Origin: Rheinheimera sp. 4Y26
Lineage (GTDB): Bacteria > Pseudomonadota > Gammaproteobacteria > Enterobacterales > Alteromonadaceae
Assembly: GCF_025245835.1 (NCBI RefSeq)
Contig: NZ_JAOBWS010000007.1
Location: forward strand, 62,001-126,000
DNA: 64,000 bases
Direction of reading: 5' to 3'
Made by a program: the position numbers and the translations under genes. Each line of letters begins with the position of its first letter. Position 1 is the stretch's first letter. This document shows positions 20,085-29,794 of the stretch, piece after piece. Below the pieces are notes generated by a model. The model searched no databases, had not been told where the DNA came from, and saw nothing but the letters and a program-made list of their open reading frames with translations.

Positions 20085-20142
20085 CAGCTAGTCACCAATA
20101 ACAAAGGGAGCCTTGGCTCCCTTTGTTATTGGTGACTAGCTG
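20085..20142. terminator. 58-bp perfect palindrome, bidirectional terminator
   Basis: A perfect 28-bp inverted repeat (20085-20112 with 20115-20142) with only two bases at the centre lies between the converging Yip1 gene and purF. TTTTTA follows on the plus strand. It should act as terminator in both directions, although the stem is far longer than usual. Confidence 0.85.
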
Positions 20143-20157
20143 TTTTTACAACTGCAA

Positions 20158-21672
20158 TTAGTTGCCTTCGTTATAAGTTTCCAGATTCCCGGCCATTAAC
20201 GCAGCTTTACCACCTTTTTTGGCGTCATTGCGCGCTGCGTCTAATCTGTTGAGATACTCCTGGGTAATGTCATTGGTGACGTAAACCCCATCAAATACCG
20301 AAGTTTCAAACTTTTTAATATCCGGATTCTGGCTACGCACAGCTTCCACCAGATCGGTTAACGACTGGAAGATCAGGCCATCAGCACCAATAATCTTGCA
20401 GACACTTTCCGCATCATGTCCATGGGCAATCAGCTCGTTAGCCGACGGCATATCAATACCATAAACATTCGGGAAGCGGATTTCCGGTGCAGCTGAGGCA
20501 AAATACACTTTGTTGGCACCGGCTTCGCGGGCCATATCAATAATTTGCTCAGAAGTAGTACCACGCACAATAGAATCATCTACCAGCAACACGTTCTTGC
20601 CTTTAAACTCCTGCCAGATGGCATTGAGTTTACGTTTCACCGATTTTTTACGCTGGCCCTGGCCAGGCATAATAAAAGTACGGCCAATATAACGGTTTTT
20701 CACAAAACCCTGACGGTACGGCAGGCCAAGTTCAGTGGCAATTTGTAAAGCCGCGTCGTTACTGGTTTCCGGAATTGGGATCACCACATCAATATCCAGA
20801 TGCGCCCATTCTTTTTTAATTTTTTCACCGAGCTTTTTGCCCATCGCCACCCGCGACGCATACACAGACACGTTGTCGATAGTAGAGTCCGGACGGGCAA
20901 AATATACATACTCAAAAATGCAGGGTGTATAAGTTGGGTTTTCAGCACATTGTTGGCTGTACAACTGACCATCTTCAGTAATGTACACAGCTTCACCGGG
21001 AGACACGTCACGCAATACGGTAAAACCATCAGCATCCAGCGCCACACTTTCGGAAGCGACCATATATTCGGTGCCTTTGTCTGTTTCCCTTTTACCCATC
21101 ACCAAAGGACGAATGCCGTGTGGGTCACGAAACGCCACTAAACCATGGCCGATAATCAGTGCAACCACCGCATAACCACCCCGCACTTTGCGGTGCAGAT
21201 TGGCCACGGCATTAAAAATGGCTTCAGGCATCAGCTGCATGGCACTATCACCCTGCAGTTCATGCGCCAGTGCGTTTAATAACACCTCAGAATCTGAACT
21301 GGTATTGACATGGCGGCGCGCTACTTTAAAGAGTTCGTTTTTCACTTCTTCAGCGTTGGTCAGGTTGCCGTTGTGGGCCAAAGCCAGACCAAAGGGGCTA
21401 TTCACGTAAAAAGGCTGAGCTTCGGCTGTACTGGAAGAGCCTGCCGTCGGGTAACGCACATGACCAATACCGATATTACCGGCCAAACGCTCCATATGGC
21501 GTTCTTCAAAGACGTCTTTGACCAGACCATTGGCTTTACGCAAGCGCAGCCGGTTTTGATCGACAGTAACAATACCGGCTGCATCCTGACCGCGATGTTG
21601 TAACACGGTTAAGCCGTCATATAAGGCTTGATTGACCGGATATTTACCTACGATACCAACAATACCACACAT
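20158..21672 (-). CDS. purF: Amidophosphoribosyltransferase PurF
   Basis: PurF makes phosphoribosylamine from PRPP and glutamine, the first step of purine synthesis. The 504-residue protein begins MCGIVGIVG with Cys2 as glutaminase nucleophile after Met removal, contains RYPTAGSSS and the phosphoribosyltransferase PRPP loop [14 protein letters not shown]. It is the last gene of accD-folC-dedD-cvpA-purF, starting 6 bp after cvpA. Length equals the E. coli enzyme. Confidence 0.98.
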   Translation of the reverse strand: MCGIVGIVGKYPVNQALYDGLTVLQHRGQDAAGIVTVDQNRLRLRKANGLVKDVFEERHMERLAGNIGIGHVRYPTAGSSSTAEAQPFYVNSPFGLALAHNGNLTNAEEVKNELFKVARRHVNTSSDSEVLLNALAHELQGDSAMQLMPEAIFNAVANLHRKVRGGYAVVALIIGHGLVAFRDPHGIRPLVMGKRETDKGTEYMVASESVALDADGFTVLRDVSPGEAVYITEDGQLYSQQCAENPTYTPCIFEYVYFARPDSTIDNVSVYASRVAMGKKLGEKIKKEWAHLDIDVVIPIPETSNDAALQIATELGLPYRQGFVKNRYIGRTFIMPGQGQRKKSVKRKLNAIWQEFKGKNVLLVDDSIVRGTTSEQIIDMAREAGANKVYFASAAPEIRFPNVYGIDMPSANELIAHGHDAESVCKIIGADGLIFQSLTDLVEAVRSQNPDIKKFETSVFDGVYVTNDITQEYLNRLDAARNDAKKGGKAALMAGNLETYNEGN

Positions 21673-21678
21673 GGAACC

Positions 21679-22182
21679 TTACCTCGTCAGCGCTGATGTC
21701 TGTTGCATAAAACTGGAATTGTCTTTCAGGTAACTGAAAAACCATTCAATAATAAAATCAAATTCTGGGATCAGGACTGAGGCTTTCCACCAGTCGGATC
21801 CGGCTGAAGGCGTAAAAGCGTCCAGAAAAAACAACAATGCACTGACCACCAGTACACCACGCAATGCACCAAACAATAGGCCAAGCAAACGATCGGTGCC
21901 GCTAAGGCCCGTTGAGTGCACCAGTTTTCCTATCAGGTAATTAAAGAGACCGCCCAGCAACAGACAACAGATAAACAACACAGCGATAGCCACTGCGTTG
22001 CGGATCAACAGATTGTCGATGTTGGAGAAAAACGGCGAAAGATAAGGATAATAATGACTGGCGACAAAAAATGCCGCGATCCAGACGATCAGAGAAATGG
22101 CTTCTTTTACAAAACCGCGGATCAGACTGATAACAGTCGATAATCCGATAATTGCCAGAATGGCATAATCAACCCAGACCAT
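21679..22182 (-). CDS. cvpA: CvpA family membrane protein
   Basis: A 167-residue inner-membrane protein with four hydrophobic segments. It begins [15 protein letters not shown], typical of CvpA, and retains the [16 protein letters not shown] segment. The open frame extends upstream to 22224, but ATG 22182 has GGAAG just ahead and gives the family length (162 in E. coli). CvpA is required for colicin V production and envelope homeostasis in E. coli; its exact activity is unknown. It sits directly upstream of purF. Confidence 0.94.
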   Translation of the reverse strand: MVWVDYAILAIIGLSTVISLIRGFVKEAISLIVWIAAFFVASHYYPYLSPFFSNIDNLLIRNAVAIAVLFICCLLLGGLFNYLIGKLVHSTGLSGTDRLLGLLFGALRGVLVVSALLFFLDAFTPSAGSDWWKASVLIPEFDFIIEWFFSYLKDNSSFMQQTSALTR

Positions 22183-22241
22183 GTGCTTCCAAAGGCTGCT
22201 CGATGACGGCGCGCATTCTATCAAAAGGCGCGCCGCTTAGG

Positions 22242-22982
22242 CTAATTATTTTCAACCGGCTGAAACGGAACCACCTTCAGTTTTGGCACATCAGCCAAAG
22301 TCTGCAGCTGGCTCAGACTGTTTTCCAGTTTCTCTTTTTTCAGGTCAGGGCCAACCAGCACGCTGACCATAGTCTGACCCTGAGCGTTCACCACCTTGCG
22401 GCTGAAGGTGGCAAAACCAGCGGCTCTGAGCTTACTTATCAGCGCATTGGCATTGGCTTCTTTGCTAAAAGAACCCACCCGCACCACCCAGGCCGCTTTT
22501 GTCAGTGCAGTGTCAGTCGCAGGTTTTGCTTTTTCATCTGCCTTAGGCTGTGGTTTTATAGTCTCTTCGGCTTTCACCGGCTCAGCAACCGGCTGCTGCA
22601 CTGGGGCTGTTTCTGTTGTTTTTGCTGCCGGTTCTGTCAGCTCTGTTGGTTTGGCTGCAGCGCTGTCGGTACTGACAGATGCATAAGTTTGATCAGGTAA
22701 CACATCGGTCGCCCCCTGCTGTACAGCGCTGTCTGGCACCGGGTCCGGATCTGAATTTTGCTCCTGCGGCAACGCCATAGCTTCAGCTCTGCTGGCATCA
22801 TGCTGATCCTGCGCAAAAACCTGTTGCTGCGCGACAGACGCAAATTCCGGACGCTCAGGTATCGCTTTAAAATCGTCTTTACTGACCTGTTTCTGGCCAT
22901 CAAGTAAATCCGGTAAAAAGACGATGGCAGCAATAATTAAAATAGCACTGCCAATCAGACGGTTTCGAAATACAGCTGTCAT
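22242..22982 (-). CDS. dedD: SPOR domain protein DedD
   Basis: A 246-residue bitopic inner-membrane protein that should localise to the division septum by binding denuded peptidoglycan. A single membrane segment lies at about residues 9-26, followed by a Pro/Ala/Glu-rich periplasmic linker (about 45-165) and a C-terminal SPOR domain from AAWVVRVGSFSKEANANAL to the end. The start overlaps folC by 4 bp. The gene order folC-dedD-cvpA-purF is conserved in enterobacteria, which supports the name. Confidence 0.93.
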   Translation of the reverse strand: MTAVFRNRLIGSAILIIAAIVFLPDLLDGQKQVSKDDFKAIPERPEFASVAQQQVFAQDQHDASRAEAMALPQEQNSDPDPVPDSAVQQGATDVLPDQTYASVSTDSAAAKPTELTEPAAKTTETAPVQQPVAEPVKAEETIKPQPKADEKAKPATDTALTKAAWVVRVGSFSKEANANALISKLRAAGFATFSRKVVNAQGQTMVSVLVGPDLKKEKLENSLSQLQTLADVPKLKVVPFQPVENN

Positions 22983-24265
22983 ACATTTCCTTGCGGCCAG
23001 AGTGTCAGAAACTGTGACACTGTGACAAATGAACCAAAAATCAATACCAAATCATCGGCGGCAAGTGTGGGCGCCAGAGTTGACCATGCATTGTGCATAT
23101 TTTCATAACAATGTGAAACTGCTGTTTCCGGCAATTGCTGAGCCAGCTGCTCTGCACTGGCACCGCGCGGCCCGGGTAAAGTGACCAGATGCCACTGATG
23201 CACCAAAGGCACAAAATCCGCCAGACTCTGGCGCATATCTTTATCTTTAAGCATGCCTACCAGCGCATGCACTTTGCGATACGCCGGTGCTATTTCACTG
23301 AGTTTGCCGGCGAGGTACGCCGCCGACTGCGGATTATGCGCCACATCAAGCAACACCGCAGGTGTTTTGCTTAGCCACTGCATCCGTCCCGCCAGCTGAA
23401 GCTCAGACAACACTTTGCTCAGGGTATCGCCGTTTGGTAATAAATTCAGCGCTTCAAGACAAGCAAGGCAGGTGGCCATATTCTGCAGCGGTAAAGCGGC
23501 AAGCGGCAGCGCACTGAAACTTTGCTGAACACCCTGAAACGACCAGCTGTTGCCAGTTTCGGCCAACAGATAACGATAATCCCGGTTCACCAGCTTCAAT
23601 GCGCAGCCAATTCGGGCTGCTTCATCCAGCACTGATTGCGGCACGGCCAGGTCGCCCACCACTGCCGGTTTACCGGCACGGAAAATACCGGCCTTTTCCC
23701 GGCCAATTTTTTCTCTGGTATCGCCGAGCCAATCCTGATGATCTAAATCTATGGTGGTTAATACACTCAGGTCAGGCTCAATAATATTAGTGGCATCAAG
23801 CCTGCCACCCAAACCGACTTCAATAATACAAACATCAACCCTGGCTTGTTTTAATACCGAAAAAGCCGCCAGCGTGGTGAATTCAAAATAAGTTAAGGCA
23901 GTATCTGCACGCAGTGTATTCACCTTCGCCAAAGCACTGGCCCAAAGCTCATCACTGACATCAAGATTGTTGATGCGCAGCCGTTCATTAAATTTCAGCA
24001 AATGTGGTGAAGTGTACACGCCAACCGAATAACCCTGCGCTAACAGCAATTGCTCCAGACAACGGGCACTGCTGCCTTTGCCATTGGTGCCACCAAGCAG
24101 AATTTTAATACCGGGAAGTTGTTGCAGCTGACCACGTTCTGCCACCTGCAGCACACGCTCCAGGCCGAGTTCGATACGATCAATAGGATGGCTTTGTTCA
24201 ATAAATGAAAGCCAATCGGCCAGAGTCTGGCACGATTGGCTGGAAGATACCGCTTGAGAGTTCAT
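22979..24265 (-). CDS. folC: Bifunctional folylpolyglutamate/dihydrofolate synthase FolC
   Basis: FolC adds glutamate to dihydropteroate and then to folates. The 428-residue protein of the Mur ligase fold has the ATP-binding LLGGTNGKGSSAR loop, VGVYTSPHL, YFEFTTLAAF, VGLGGRLDATNI and the DVAHNPQSA motif. It lies 6 bp after accD and overlaps dedD by 4 bp. Confidence 0.97.
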   Translation of the reverse strand: MNSQAVSSSQSCQTLADWLSFIEQSHPIDRIELGLERVLQVAERGQLQQLPGIKILLGGTNGKGSSARCLEQLLLAQGYSVGVYTSPHLLKFNERLRINNLDVSDELWASALAKVNTLRADTALTYFEFTTLAAFSVLKQARVDVCIIEVGLGGRLDATNIIEPDLSVLTTIDLDHQDWLGDTREKIGREKAGIFRAGKPAVVGDLAVPQSVLDEAARIGCALKLVNRDYRYLLAETGNSWSFQGVQQSFSALPLAALPLQNMATCLACLEALNLLPNGDTLSKVLSELQLAGRMQWLSKTPAVLLDVAHNPQSAAYLAGKLSEIAPAYRKVHALVGMLKDKDMRQSLADFVPLVHQWHLVTLPGPRGASAEQLAQQLPETAVSHCYENMHNAWSTLAPTLAADDLVLIFGSFVTVSQFLTLWPQGNV

Positions 24266-24271
24266 AACGCC

Positions 24272-25144
24272 TTAGGCGACGCGATTCTCCGACACCGGAG
24301 CTGGCAGTCGCATGAATTTTGCTACTAATCGGGCAATTGTATCGCGCATTTGACGGCGGTCAACAATCATATCGATAGCACCATGATCCAGCAGGAACTC
24401 ACTGCGCTGGAAACCTTCTGGCAATTTTTCGCGTACTGTCTGTTCAATAACCCGCGGGCCGGCAAAACCAATCAACGCTTTGGGCTCACCGATATTGACA
24501 TCACCGAGCATGGCTAAACTGGCAGAAACCCCCCCCATAGTCGGGTCTGTTAATACCGAAATATAAGGCAAACCGGCTTCACTGAGTTTGGCAAGTGCGG
24601 CCGAGGTTTTCGCCATTTGCATCAGTGAAAACAACGCTTCCTGCATCCGCGCGCCGCCTGAAGCAGAAAAACAGATAAATGGCACTTTATGTTCAAGGGC
24701 AAATTCAACACCTTTGACAAACTTGGCGCCGACCACTGAGGCCATAGAGCCGCCCATAAAGTTAAACTCAAAGCTGGCCACCACAACGGGCATACCTTTG
24801 AGCGAACCACGCATCACCACCATGGCATCTTTTTCGCCGGTTTCTTTTTGCGCCGCCACAATACGGTCTTTGTATTTTTTCGAATCTTTAAATTTCAGCA
24901 CGTCCTGAGGTTCTAACTCAGCGGCCATTTCCACACCTGTATTGGTGTCTAAAAAGCTGGCGAGGCGCTCACGGGCACCAATCCGCATATGGTTGTCACA
25001 TTTTGGGCAAACGCCCAGCTGGCGATCCAGATCGGCCTTATACAACACTGCGTCACAAGCGGTACATTTGGTCCACACCCCTTCCGGAATGTTACGACGT
25101 GCCGACGACGAGGTTCTGGGCAGGATTTTTTCTAACCAACTCAT
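24272..25144 (-). CDS. accD: Acetyl-CoA carboxylase carboxyltransferase subunit beta
   Basis: AccD with AccA transfers CO2 from biotin to acetyl-CoA to form malonyl-CoA. The 290-residue protein has the N-terminal four-cysteine zinc ribbon (CTACD and CPKCD pairs) and the carboxyltransferase core with [20 protein letters not shown] and [11 protein letters not shown]. It is the first gene of the accD-folC-dedD-cvpA-purF operon, with a 233-bp spacer to truA. Confidence 0.98.
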   Translation of the reverse strand: MSWLEKILPRTSSSARRNIPEGVWTKCTACDAVLYKADLDRQLGVCPKCDNHMRIGARERLASFLDTNTGVEMAAELEPQDVLKFKDSKKYKDRIVAAQKETGEKDAMVVMRGSLKGMPVVVASFEFNFMGGSMASVVGAKFVKGVEFALEHKVPFICFSASGGARMQEALFSLMQMAKTSAALAKLSEAGLPYISVLTDPTMGGVSASLAMLGDVNIGEPKALIGFAGPRVIEQTVREKLPEGFQRSEFLLDHGAIDMIVDRRQMRDTIARLVAKFMRLPAPVSENRVA

Positions 25145-25340
25145 AAATATTCCTTAGATCTCACTGTACGATTTTCGCGCACAGATTTCGTAAATTTGTG
25201 CAAAATTCAGCGAAAATATGGCAAACGGCGGTTATTAAAACACAAAGGTTGCAGAAGCAACATAAAAAACTGGTCTTAGTAGTGCAGGCTGAAACAGGTC
25301 TGTCCAGCTCTGCAAAAAATGCAGGCATCAACTGAATTCT

Positions 25341-25373
25341 TTGGTACTGCCAGGCTTGAGCCGGCAGTACCAA
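25341..25373. other. Hairpin between truA and accD
   Basis: An 11-bp perfect stem (25341-25351 with 25363-25373) whose loop can pair further (GGC with GCC). No T tract follows on the minus strand, so it may be an mRNA-processing or stabilising hairpin rather than a terminator. Confidence 0.55.
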
Positions 25374-25377
25374 CGGT

Positions 25378-26163
25378 TTAGTCTGGCAGGAATAAAGGGC
25401 CAAGCGCGCCCTGCGGGATGTCAAACTGTGCCGGATAATCCACCGCCACCAGATATAACCCTTCGGCTTTGGCAGTTGCCGCTGCCAGAGTGCGGTCTTT
25501 GGCTGCCAACAGCTCAGCTATCCACTCGGGCGGGCGTTTTTTCATGCCCACTTCCAGCAAACTGCCGGTGATATTACGTACCATATGATGCAAAAACGCA
25601 TTTGCCTTGATATCAATAACAATAAAGTCCTGAAAACGTTCGATATTCAAATGCATGACATTACGAAATGGCGTATTAGACTGACACTGAATGGCACGGA
25701 ACGACGAAAAATCCTGCTCACCAAGCAATACCGGCGCTGCCTGTTGCATCAGCGCCACATCAATATCCTGATGATAATGACTCAGCCCCTGCCCTAAAAT
25801 GGCTGGACGATATTTGCGGTTATAAATCACATAACGGTAACGGCGGGCTGTAGCTGAGAACCTGGCATGAAAATCATCAGAAACAACTTTTGCCCAGCGC
25901 ACCGCAATACCCACAGGCAAGTTAGAGTTCGCGCCCATGATCCAGCCGCGCATATCGCGCTGCGCCTGGGTATCAAAATGGATGACCTGACCAGTACCAT
26001 GCACACCGGCGTCGGTGCGGCCTGCGCAGAAAATTTCAATGGGTTCATTGGCAACCTGACTGAGCGCGCGCTCGAGCTCACCCTGAATACTTTTGACTTC
26101 ACGTTGACGCTGCCAGCCAAAATAGCCGGTGCCGTCATATTCGATACCCATAGCAATGCGCAT
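25378..26163 (-). CDS. truA: tRNA pseudouridine(38-40) synthase TruA
   Basis: TruA isomerises uridines 38-40 in the tRNA anticodon arm. The 261-residue protein has the opening [15 protein letters not shown] and the catalytic [10 protein letters not shown] with Asp51. ATG 26163 is chosen over an upstream frame opening at 26238 because a GGAG site lies just ahead and the protein starts at the conserved strand. A clear sigma-70 promoter precedes it. Confidence 0.97.
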   Translation of the reverse strand: MRIAMGIEYDGTGYFGWQRQREVKSIQGELERALSQVANEPIEIFCAGRTDAGVHGTGQVIHFDTQAQRDMRGWIMGANSNLPVGIAVRWAKVVSDDFHARFSATARRYRYVIYNRKYRPAILGQGLSHYHQDIDVALMQQAAPVLLGEQDFSSFRAIQCQSNTPFRNVMHLNIERFQDFIVIDIKANAFLHHMVRNITGSLLEVGMKKRPPEWIAELLAAKDRTLAAATAKAEGLYLVAVDYPAQFDIPQGALGPLFLPD

Positions 26164-26188
26164 GCATACTCCTTTTTTATCCGGCGCG

Positions 26189-26217
26189 AGTATAACAAAG
26201 CACAAGGCAATTCCCAA
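26189..26217 (-). promoter_or_regulatory. truA promoter
   Basis: On the minus strand TTGGGA (26212-26217) and TATACT (26189-26194) are 17 bp apart, ending 26 bp ahead of the TruA start. Confidence 0.75.
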
Positions 26218-26245
26218 AGTTCTGTCAGCAGCAGCCAAATAACAA

Positions 26246-26272
26246 AGCCGGCACTGTATGACAGTTCCGGCT
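26246..26272 (-). terminator. fimV terminator
   Basis: A 12-pair stem with one mismatch (26246-26257 with 26261-26272) and loop of three; on the minus strand it is followed by TTTGTTATTT. Confidence 0.78.
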
Positions 26273-26366
26273 CAGTCAGGATTGTTGCGGATGAACGCAT
26301 CTTTGTGTTGATTTAAGCGCTATTGCCTTTTTGGCAAACTACGTCTTGTTATCTGAGTCTAAAGTC

Positions 26367-29300
26367 TCAGGAATTTTGCAGATGAATTGCCTCTTGTTTG
26401 ACATGGGCCGGTGCGTCTGATGCCAGAATTTCTTTAATCAACTGCTGGGCACTGTCGGTATCACCAATTTCGTTATAAGCACGGATAAGATCCAGCTGTC
26501 CGGCAAAACCAGCATCAGCCTGATCAACATCACCCATCTCATCGGCTGCAATTAAATCTTCAAAATCAGCCAGACCCACATCGATATTCAGACCTGGCGC
26601 CATTTCAGCTTCAATATCGTCTTCAGTGGCGGCCAACAATTTATCAATATGCACATAATCTGGCAGATCGTGCACCGGAGTTTGACCAGTTTCTGCAGGC
26701 TCAAGTGCTTGAGTGACTGGTTCTACTGCCATTGCGCTGGCATCTGGTTCCGGCTCATCTTCAGATAACAACAACTCAGGCTGCAACTCGTCCAGCGCCT
26801 GTAACATATCGTCAAAATTGGTGTCTTCAAGCTCAGATAATTCAGTGAGCAGCGCCTTGTCAGCCATTTGCTCAGCCTGCGACAACAGGGCTGGTTCTGC
26901 CTGCTCTGTATCAGTCCGTTGTGGCTCTGCCAGCAGCGCATCATCAGGGAAAATATCTGCATCAATCGCAAATTCGTCTTCCAATTCCAGCTCCGGATAT
27001 TCATCCAGCACCTTGCTTGGCCGCTCCACTGAAGAAATTGCATCATAAAGTTTACTGACTGAATCATCGTCCAGCTCTTCCAGATCCGGCATATTCTGCG
27101 CCGCAGCAAATGAGCCGGCGTGCTGTAAATCTGCCGCTGTTTCACCGCCAAGCCCAAGCTCCTCATCCAGCAAAATATCATCAGCACTGAAAGTATCGTC
27201 AGATTCAGGCTCTGCTGCCGGCAAAACTTCTTCTGCCTGCTCAGGCTGTTCAGCCAGCTCAGACACGTCAGAAAGCACGGGTTCAATATCAAACGCAGTT
27301 TCATCAGACTCCTGCAGCATCTGACTGATATCCGAAACCGATAACTCGGCTTCATCAAAGTCTTGTTGTGCTTGCTCAAGCGCGGCAGATGGCAGTTCCA
27401 GCTCTGTCAACGCTGCGGTTTGCTGACTCTGCGCCCTGATTTGAGCGACTTCGGTCATAATGTCATCAAGTTCGTTAAAAAGCTCAGATTCATCAGCTTC
27501 AAGCAGTTCGGTAATGGCCTCTTCTTCGTCCGCTTTTGAAGACTGCTGCAGGTTGCTTTCGTCCGGCAACCGCTCTTCGGCCAGCGACTCGGCAAAAGCA
27601 TCAAGCTCAGAGCTGTCAAACTGTGGTGCTTCAGCTTCGGCTTTGCTGCTAACAGTACTATTGGCCGACAACAATGCATCAATATCAAAATCATCAGCAT
27701 CAGCAGCCGGTTCAGGTATTGCTGCAGCAGCTATTGGCGCAACCGGCTCTGCCACAACAGATTGCGTCGGAGCAGCAGCCTGTTGTGGCTGTGATTGCGC
27801 AACCAGAGCGTCAATATCAAAATCTTCATCCAAATCAATGCTGTCATTGCTACTGTCTTTATCAGCAGGAATATCCAGCTCAATTTCTTCCAGCAGCTCG
27901 TCAAACTCGTCGGCCTGCGCCGCAGCACTTTGTAATGCGTCAGCAGACAAAGGTGTATCCGGCAATAAATCGTCGTCCATCACCTCAGCCGCCTGCTGGG
28001 CAGCCAGAGCGCTGGCAAAAATAGCATCCGGATCTTCATCGGCGCTATTGGCACTAGCGGCACTATTGGCAACCGGAGTTTCAAACAATGAATCTAAATC
28101 GTTGTTCGACAGAATGTTATTAGGATCAAATTCTGTTTTGGCACTAAAAGACGGTTCATCCTCAGCACTGGCGAATAACGAATTTAAGTCATCACCGGAT
28201 AAAATATTGTTCGGGTCAAACGCTGTTTTTGCCGTGCTGCTGGCCGGGGTATCAAAAGGCTCGTCCAGCAAATCGTCCAGATCAAAGTCTGTTTTAGTGT
28301 TTGCTGTTGGTGTCGGCGAAAAATCATCCAATAAATCATCGTCAGGGAAACTGACGGCTGCTTTGCTGCTGCGGGCCGGTTGATTATCGTCATCAAGCCG
28401 GATATCCGATTGCATCCGCTGATTTAATAACGAGTCGTCCAGATTAATCAGACTACTTTCATCAAAGTCCAGGCTGTCATCCAAAGGCGGCAAAGGTGAA
28501 CGGTAATTTGGATCCACCGCAGGTGCGGCTGTGGCAGCGCTCACCACAGCTGCAGCTTTTTGACCACGGCGGCGGATCACCGACACTATCACCAATAACA
28601 GAACCACGGCAGGTAACGAGCCCATAATGGCCCAGCCAACCGGACTTGCGGCAAATTTTTGCCAGAACTCGGCAAAATTAAACCCCTCTTCGGCTTTTCG
28701 GATCTGTTCGCGTTGTTGCGCCAGTAACTCGGCCTGTTGTTGCAATAACTGCTGTAGCTGCAGCTGAATTTCGCTGTCTTTATCCAGCTGACTTTTCACC
28801 ACAGTCAGCTCTTTCACCACAGTATCCAGCTGATTTTTCAGCTGGGTATTTTCCTGAACTATGGTTTCAACATTGGTCATCGAGGCGCCCAGCCGCTCAC
28901 GCAAATCAGACAGTCGTTCTGTTTGCTGGGCTTCAACCCGACTCAGCTCTTCGGTAATTTCGCGGGTTGCTTTGGCTAAATCATCGGCTTTGGCTGTTTT
29001 ATCTTCCGGTTTGGCCTGAGATGCCAGGCGGATTTTTTCCGCCCACAGCCTGTCGTCATTTTCCGATTTACGCTGAGCTTCAACGGCATTCACTGCCAGA
29101 ATTTCACGTAAGCTTGGGATTTCAAGATAAGCCCCTGGTTTTAAATGATTAAAGTTGTCATCTAAAAAGGCATCAGGGTTTTTCTGATAAATGGCATACA
29201 TCACCTGATACATGTTCAGGCGTGGATCTGGCCTGGCTTGTTCGGCCAGCCGCCATAGGGTGTCACGCGACGACAAAGGCCCAAGCCTGGTGACTGCAGG

Positions 29301-29405
29301 CGCGTCAAATTCTTTGGGACCACGTAATTTGGCCGTGGTGTCCGCCCAGGCGACCGTCATAAAATTGACAATCAGCAACAGGATCAATAATCGCAGATGA
29401 TGCAT
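26367..29405 (-). CDS. fimV: FimV/HubP-type polar organiser protein
   Basis: A 1012-residue bitopic membrane protein of the FimV/HubP family, which marks cell poles and recruits chemotaxis, flagellar, pilus and ParA-like partners. Visible order: signal peptide (HHLRLLILLLIVN), N-terminal FimV/LysM-type periplasmic domain with RDTLWRLAEQ and LKPGAYLEIPS, coiled coil, membrane helix near residues 256-277, a very long acidic Asp/Glu/Ser-rich cytoplasmic region with repeats, and a C-terminal FimV domain (AGQLDLIRAYNEIGDTDSA). ATG 29405 is preferred to the frame opening at 29501 because AAGGA precedes it and it starts the signal peptide. Confidence 0.93.
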   Translation of the reverse strand: MHHLRLLILLLIVNFMTVAWADTTAKLRGPKEFDAPAVTRLGPLSSRDTLWRLAEQARPDPRLNMYQVMYAIYQKNPDAFLDDNFNHLKPGAYLEIPSLREILAVNAVEAQRKSENDDRLWAEKIRLASQAKPEDKTAKADDLAKATREITEELSRVEAQQTERLSDLRERLGASMTNVETIVQENTQLKNQLDTVVKELTVVKSQLDKDSEIQLQLQQLLQQQAELLAQQREQIRKAEEGFNFAEFWQKFAASPVGWAIMGSLPAVVLLLVIVSVIRRRGQKAAAVVSAATAAPAVDPNYRSPLPPLDDSLDFDESSLINLDDSLLNQRMQSDIRLDDDNQPARSSKAAVSFPDDDLLDDFSPTPTANTKTDFDLDDLLDEPFDTPASSTAKTAFDPNNILSGDDLNSLFASAEDEPSFSAKTEFDPNNILSNNDLDSLFETPVANSAASANSADEDPDAIFASALAAQQAAEVMDDDLLPDTPLSADALQSAAAQADEFDELLEEIELDIPADKDSSNDSIDLDEDFDIDALVAQSQPQQAAAPTQSVVAEPVAPIAAAAIPEPAADADDFDIDALLSANSTVSSKAEAEAPQFDSSELDAFAESLAEERLPDESNLQQSSKADEEEAITELLEADESELFNELDDIMTEVAQIRAQSQQTAALTELELPSAALEQAQQDFDEAELSVSDISQMLQESDETAFDIEPVLSDVSELAEQPEQAEEVLPAAEPESDDTFSADDILLDEELGLGGETAADLQHAGSFAAAQNMPDLEELDDDSVSKLYDAISSVERPSKVLDEYPELELEDEFAIDADIFPDDALLAEPQRTDTEQAEPALLSQAEQMADKALLTELSELEDTNFDDMLQALDELQPELLLSEDEPEPDASAMAVEPVTQALEPAETGQTPVHDLPDYVHIDKLLAATEDDIEAEMAPGLNIDVGLADFEDLIAADEMGDVDQADAGFAGQLDLIRAYNEIGDTDSAQQLIKEILASDAPAHVKQEAIHLQNS
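28083..28226 (-). repeat. Internal direct repeat in fimV acidic region
   Basis: Two 18-codon units of the form T-(E/A)-FDPNNILS-x-x-DL-x-SLF lie at 28173-28226 and 28083-28136. They encode nearly identical acidic motifs and reflect the repeat-built cytoplasmic region of HubP-like proteins. Confidence 0.85.
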
Positions 29406-29732
29406 TCCAATATCCTTTACCGCTGCAGTGGCCGTTGAGCCCACTCGAAGATGCGGTGTCATCGCCTCAGCTTTTGAGAATAAAATCTTCACTGCAAGCA
29501 TTGTTCCACATTCACTGGCAGTTCAAAGCGCCGATCCTAAACCAGTTTGCCGCACAATGCGATCTGCGCTTTGCTGCAGTGATGCAATTTTATCTGCCGA
29601 AACAGCGGAAACTTAACTAAAGACGGGAAATTAATTTAAAAGCAATGATTTGGCAGGCTGTTGCCTGAGCAAAACGACATAACACAACCGCCGTCAAAAC
29701 CACCTCCATGAAGGTGGTGTTCAATTGACAAT
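29406..29732. other. Spacer between asd terminator and fimV
   Basis: No convincing gene in either strand. It must hold the fimV promoter, but no clear pair of hexamers was found. A small 7-bp hairpin lies at 29699-29718 beside the asd terminator. Confidence 0.5.
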
Positions 29733-29760
29733 AAAAAAGCTCCCGGTTGGGAGCTTTTTT
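29733..29760. terminator. asd terminator
   Basis: A perfect 12-bp stem (29733-29744 with 29749-29760), loop GGTT, with A and T tracts, 34 bp after asd. Confidence 0.92.
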
Positions 29761-29794
29761 ATGAACCTGTATTCAGATTACCGACGAGCGCGGT

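Noticed and set aside
25161-25424. 87-residue minus-strand ORF
   Set aside because: It overlaps the truA C terminus in another frame and has no ribosome site or recognisable sequence.
27460-28383. 307-residue serine-rich ORF on the plus strand
   Set aside because: It is the antisense shadow of the acidic Asp/Glu repeats of fimV; no known domain, biased composition.
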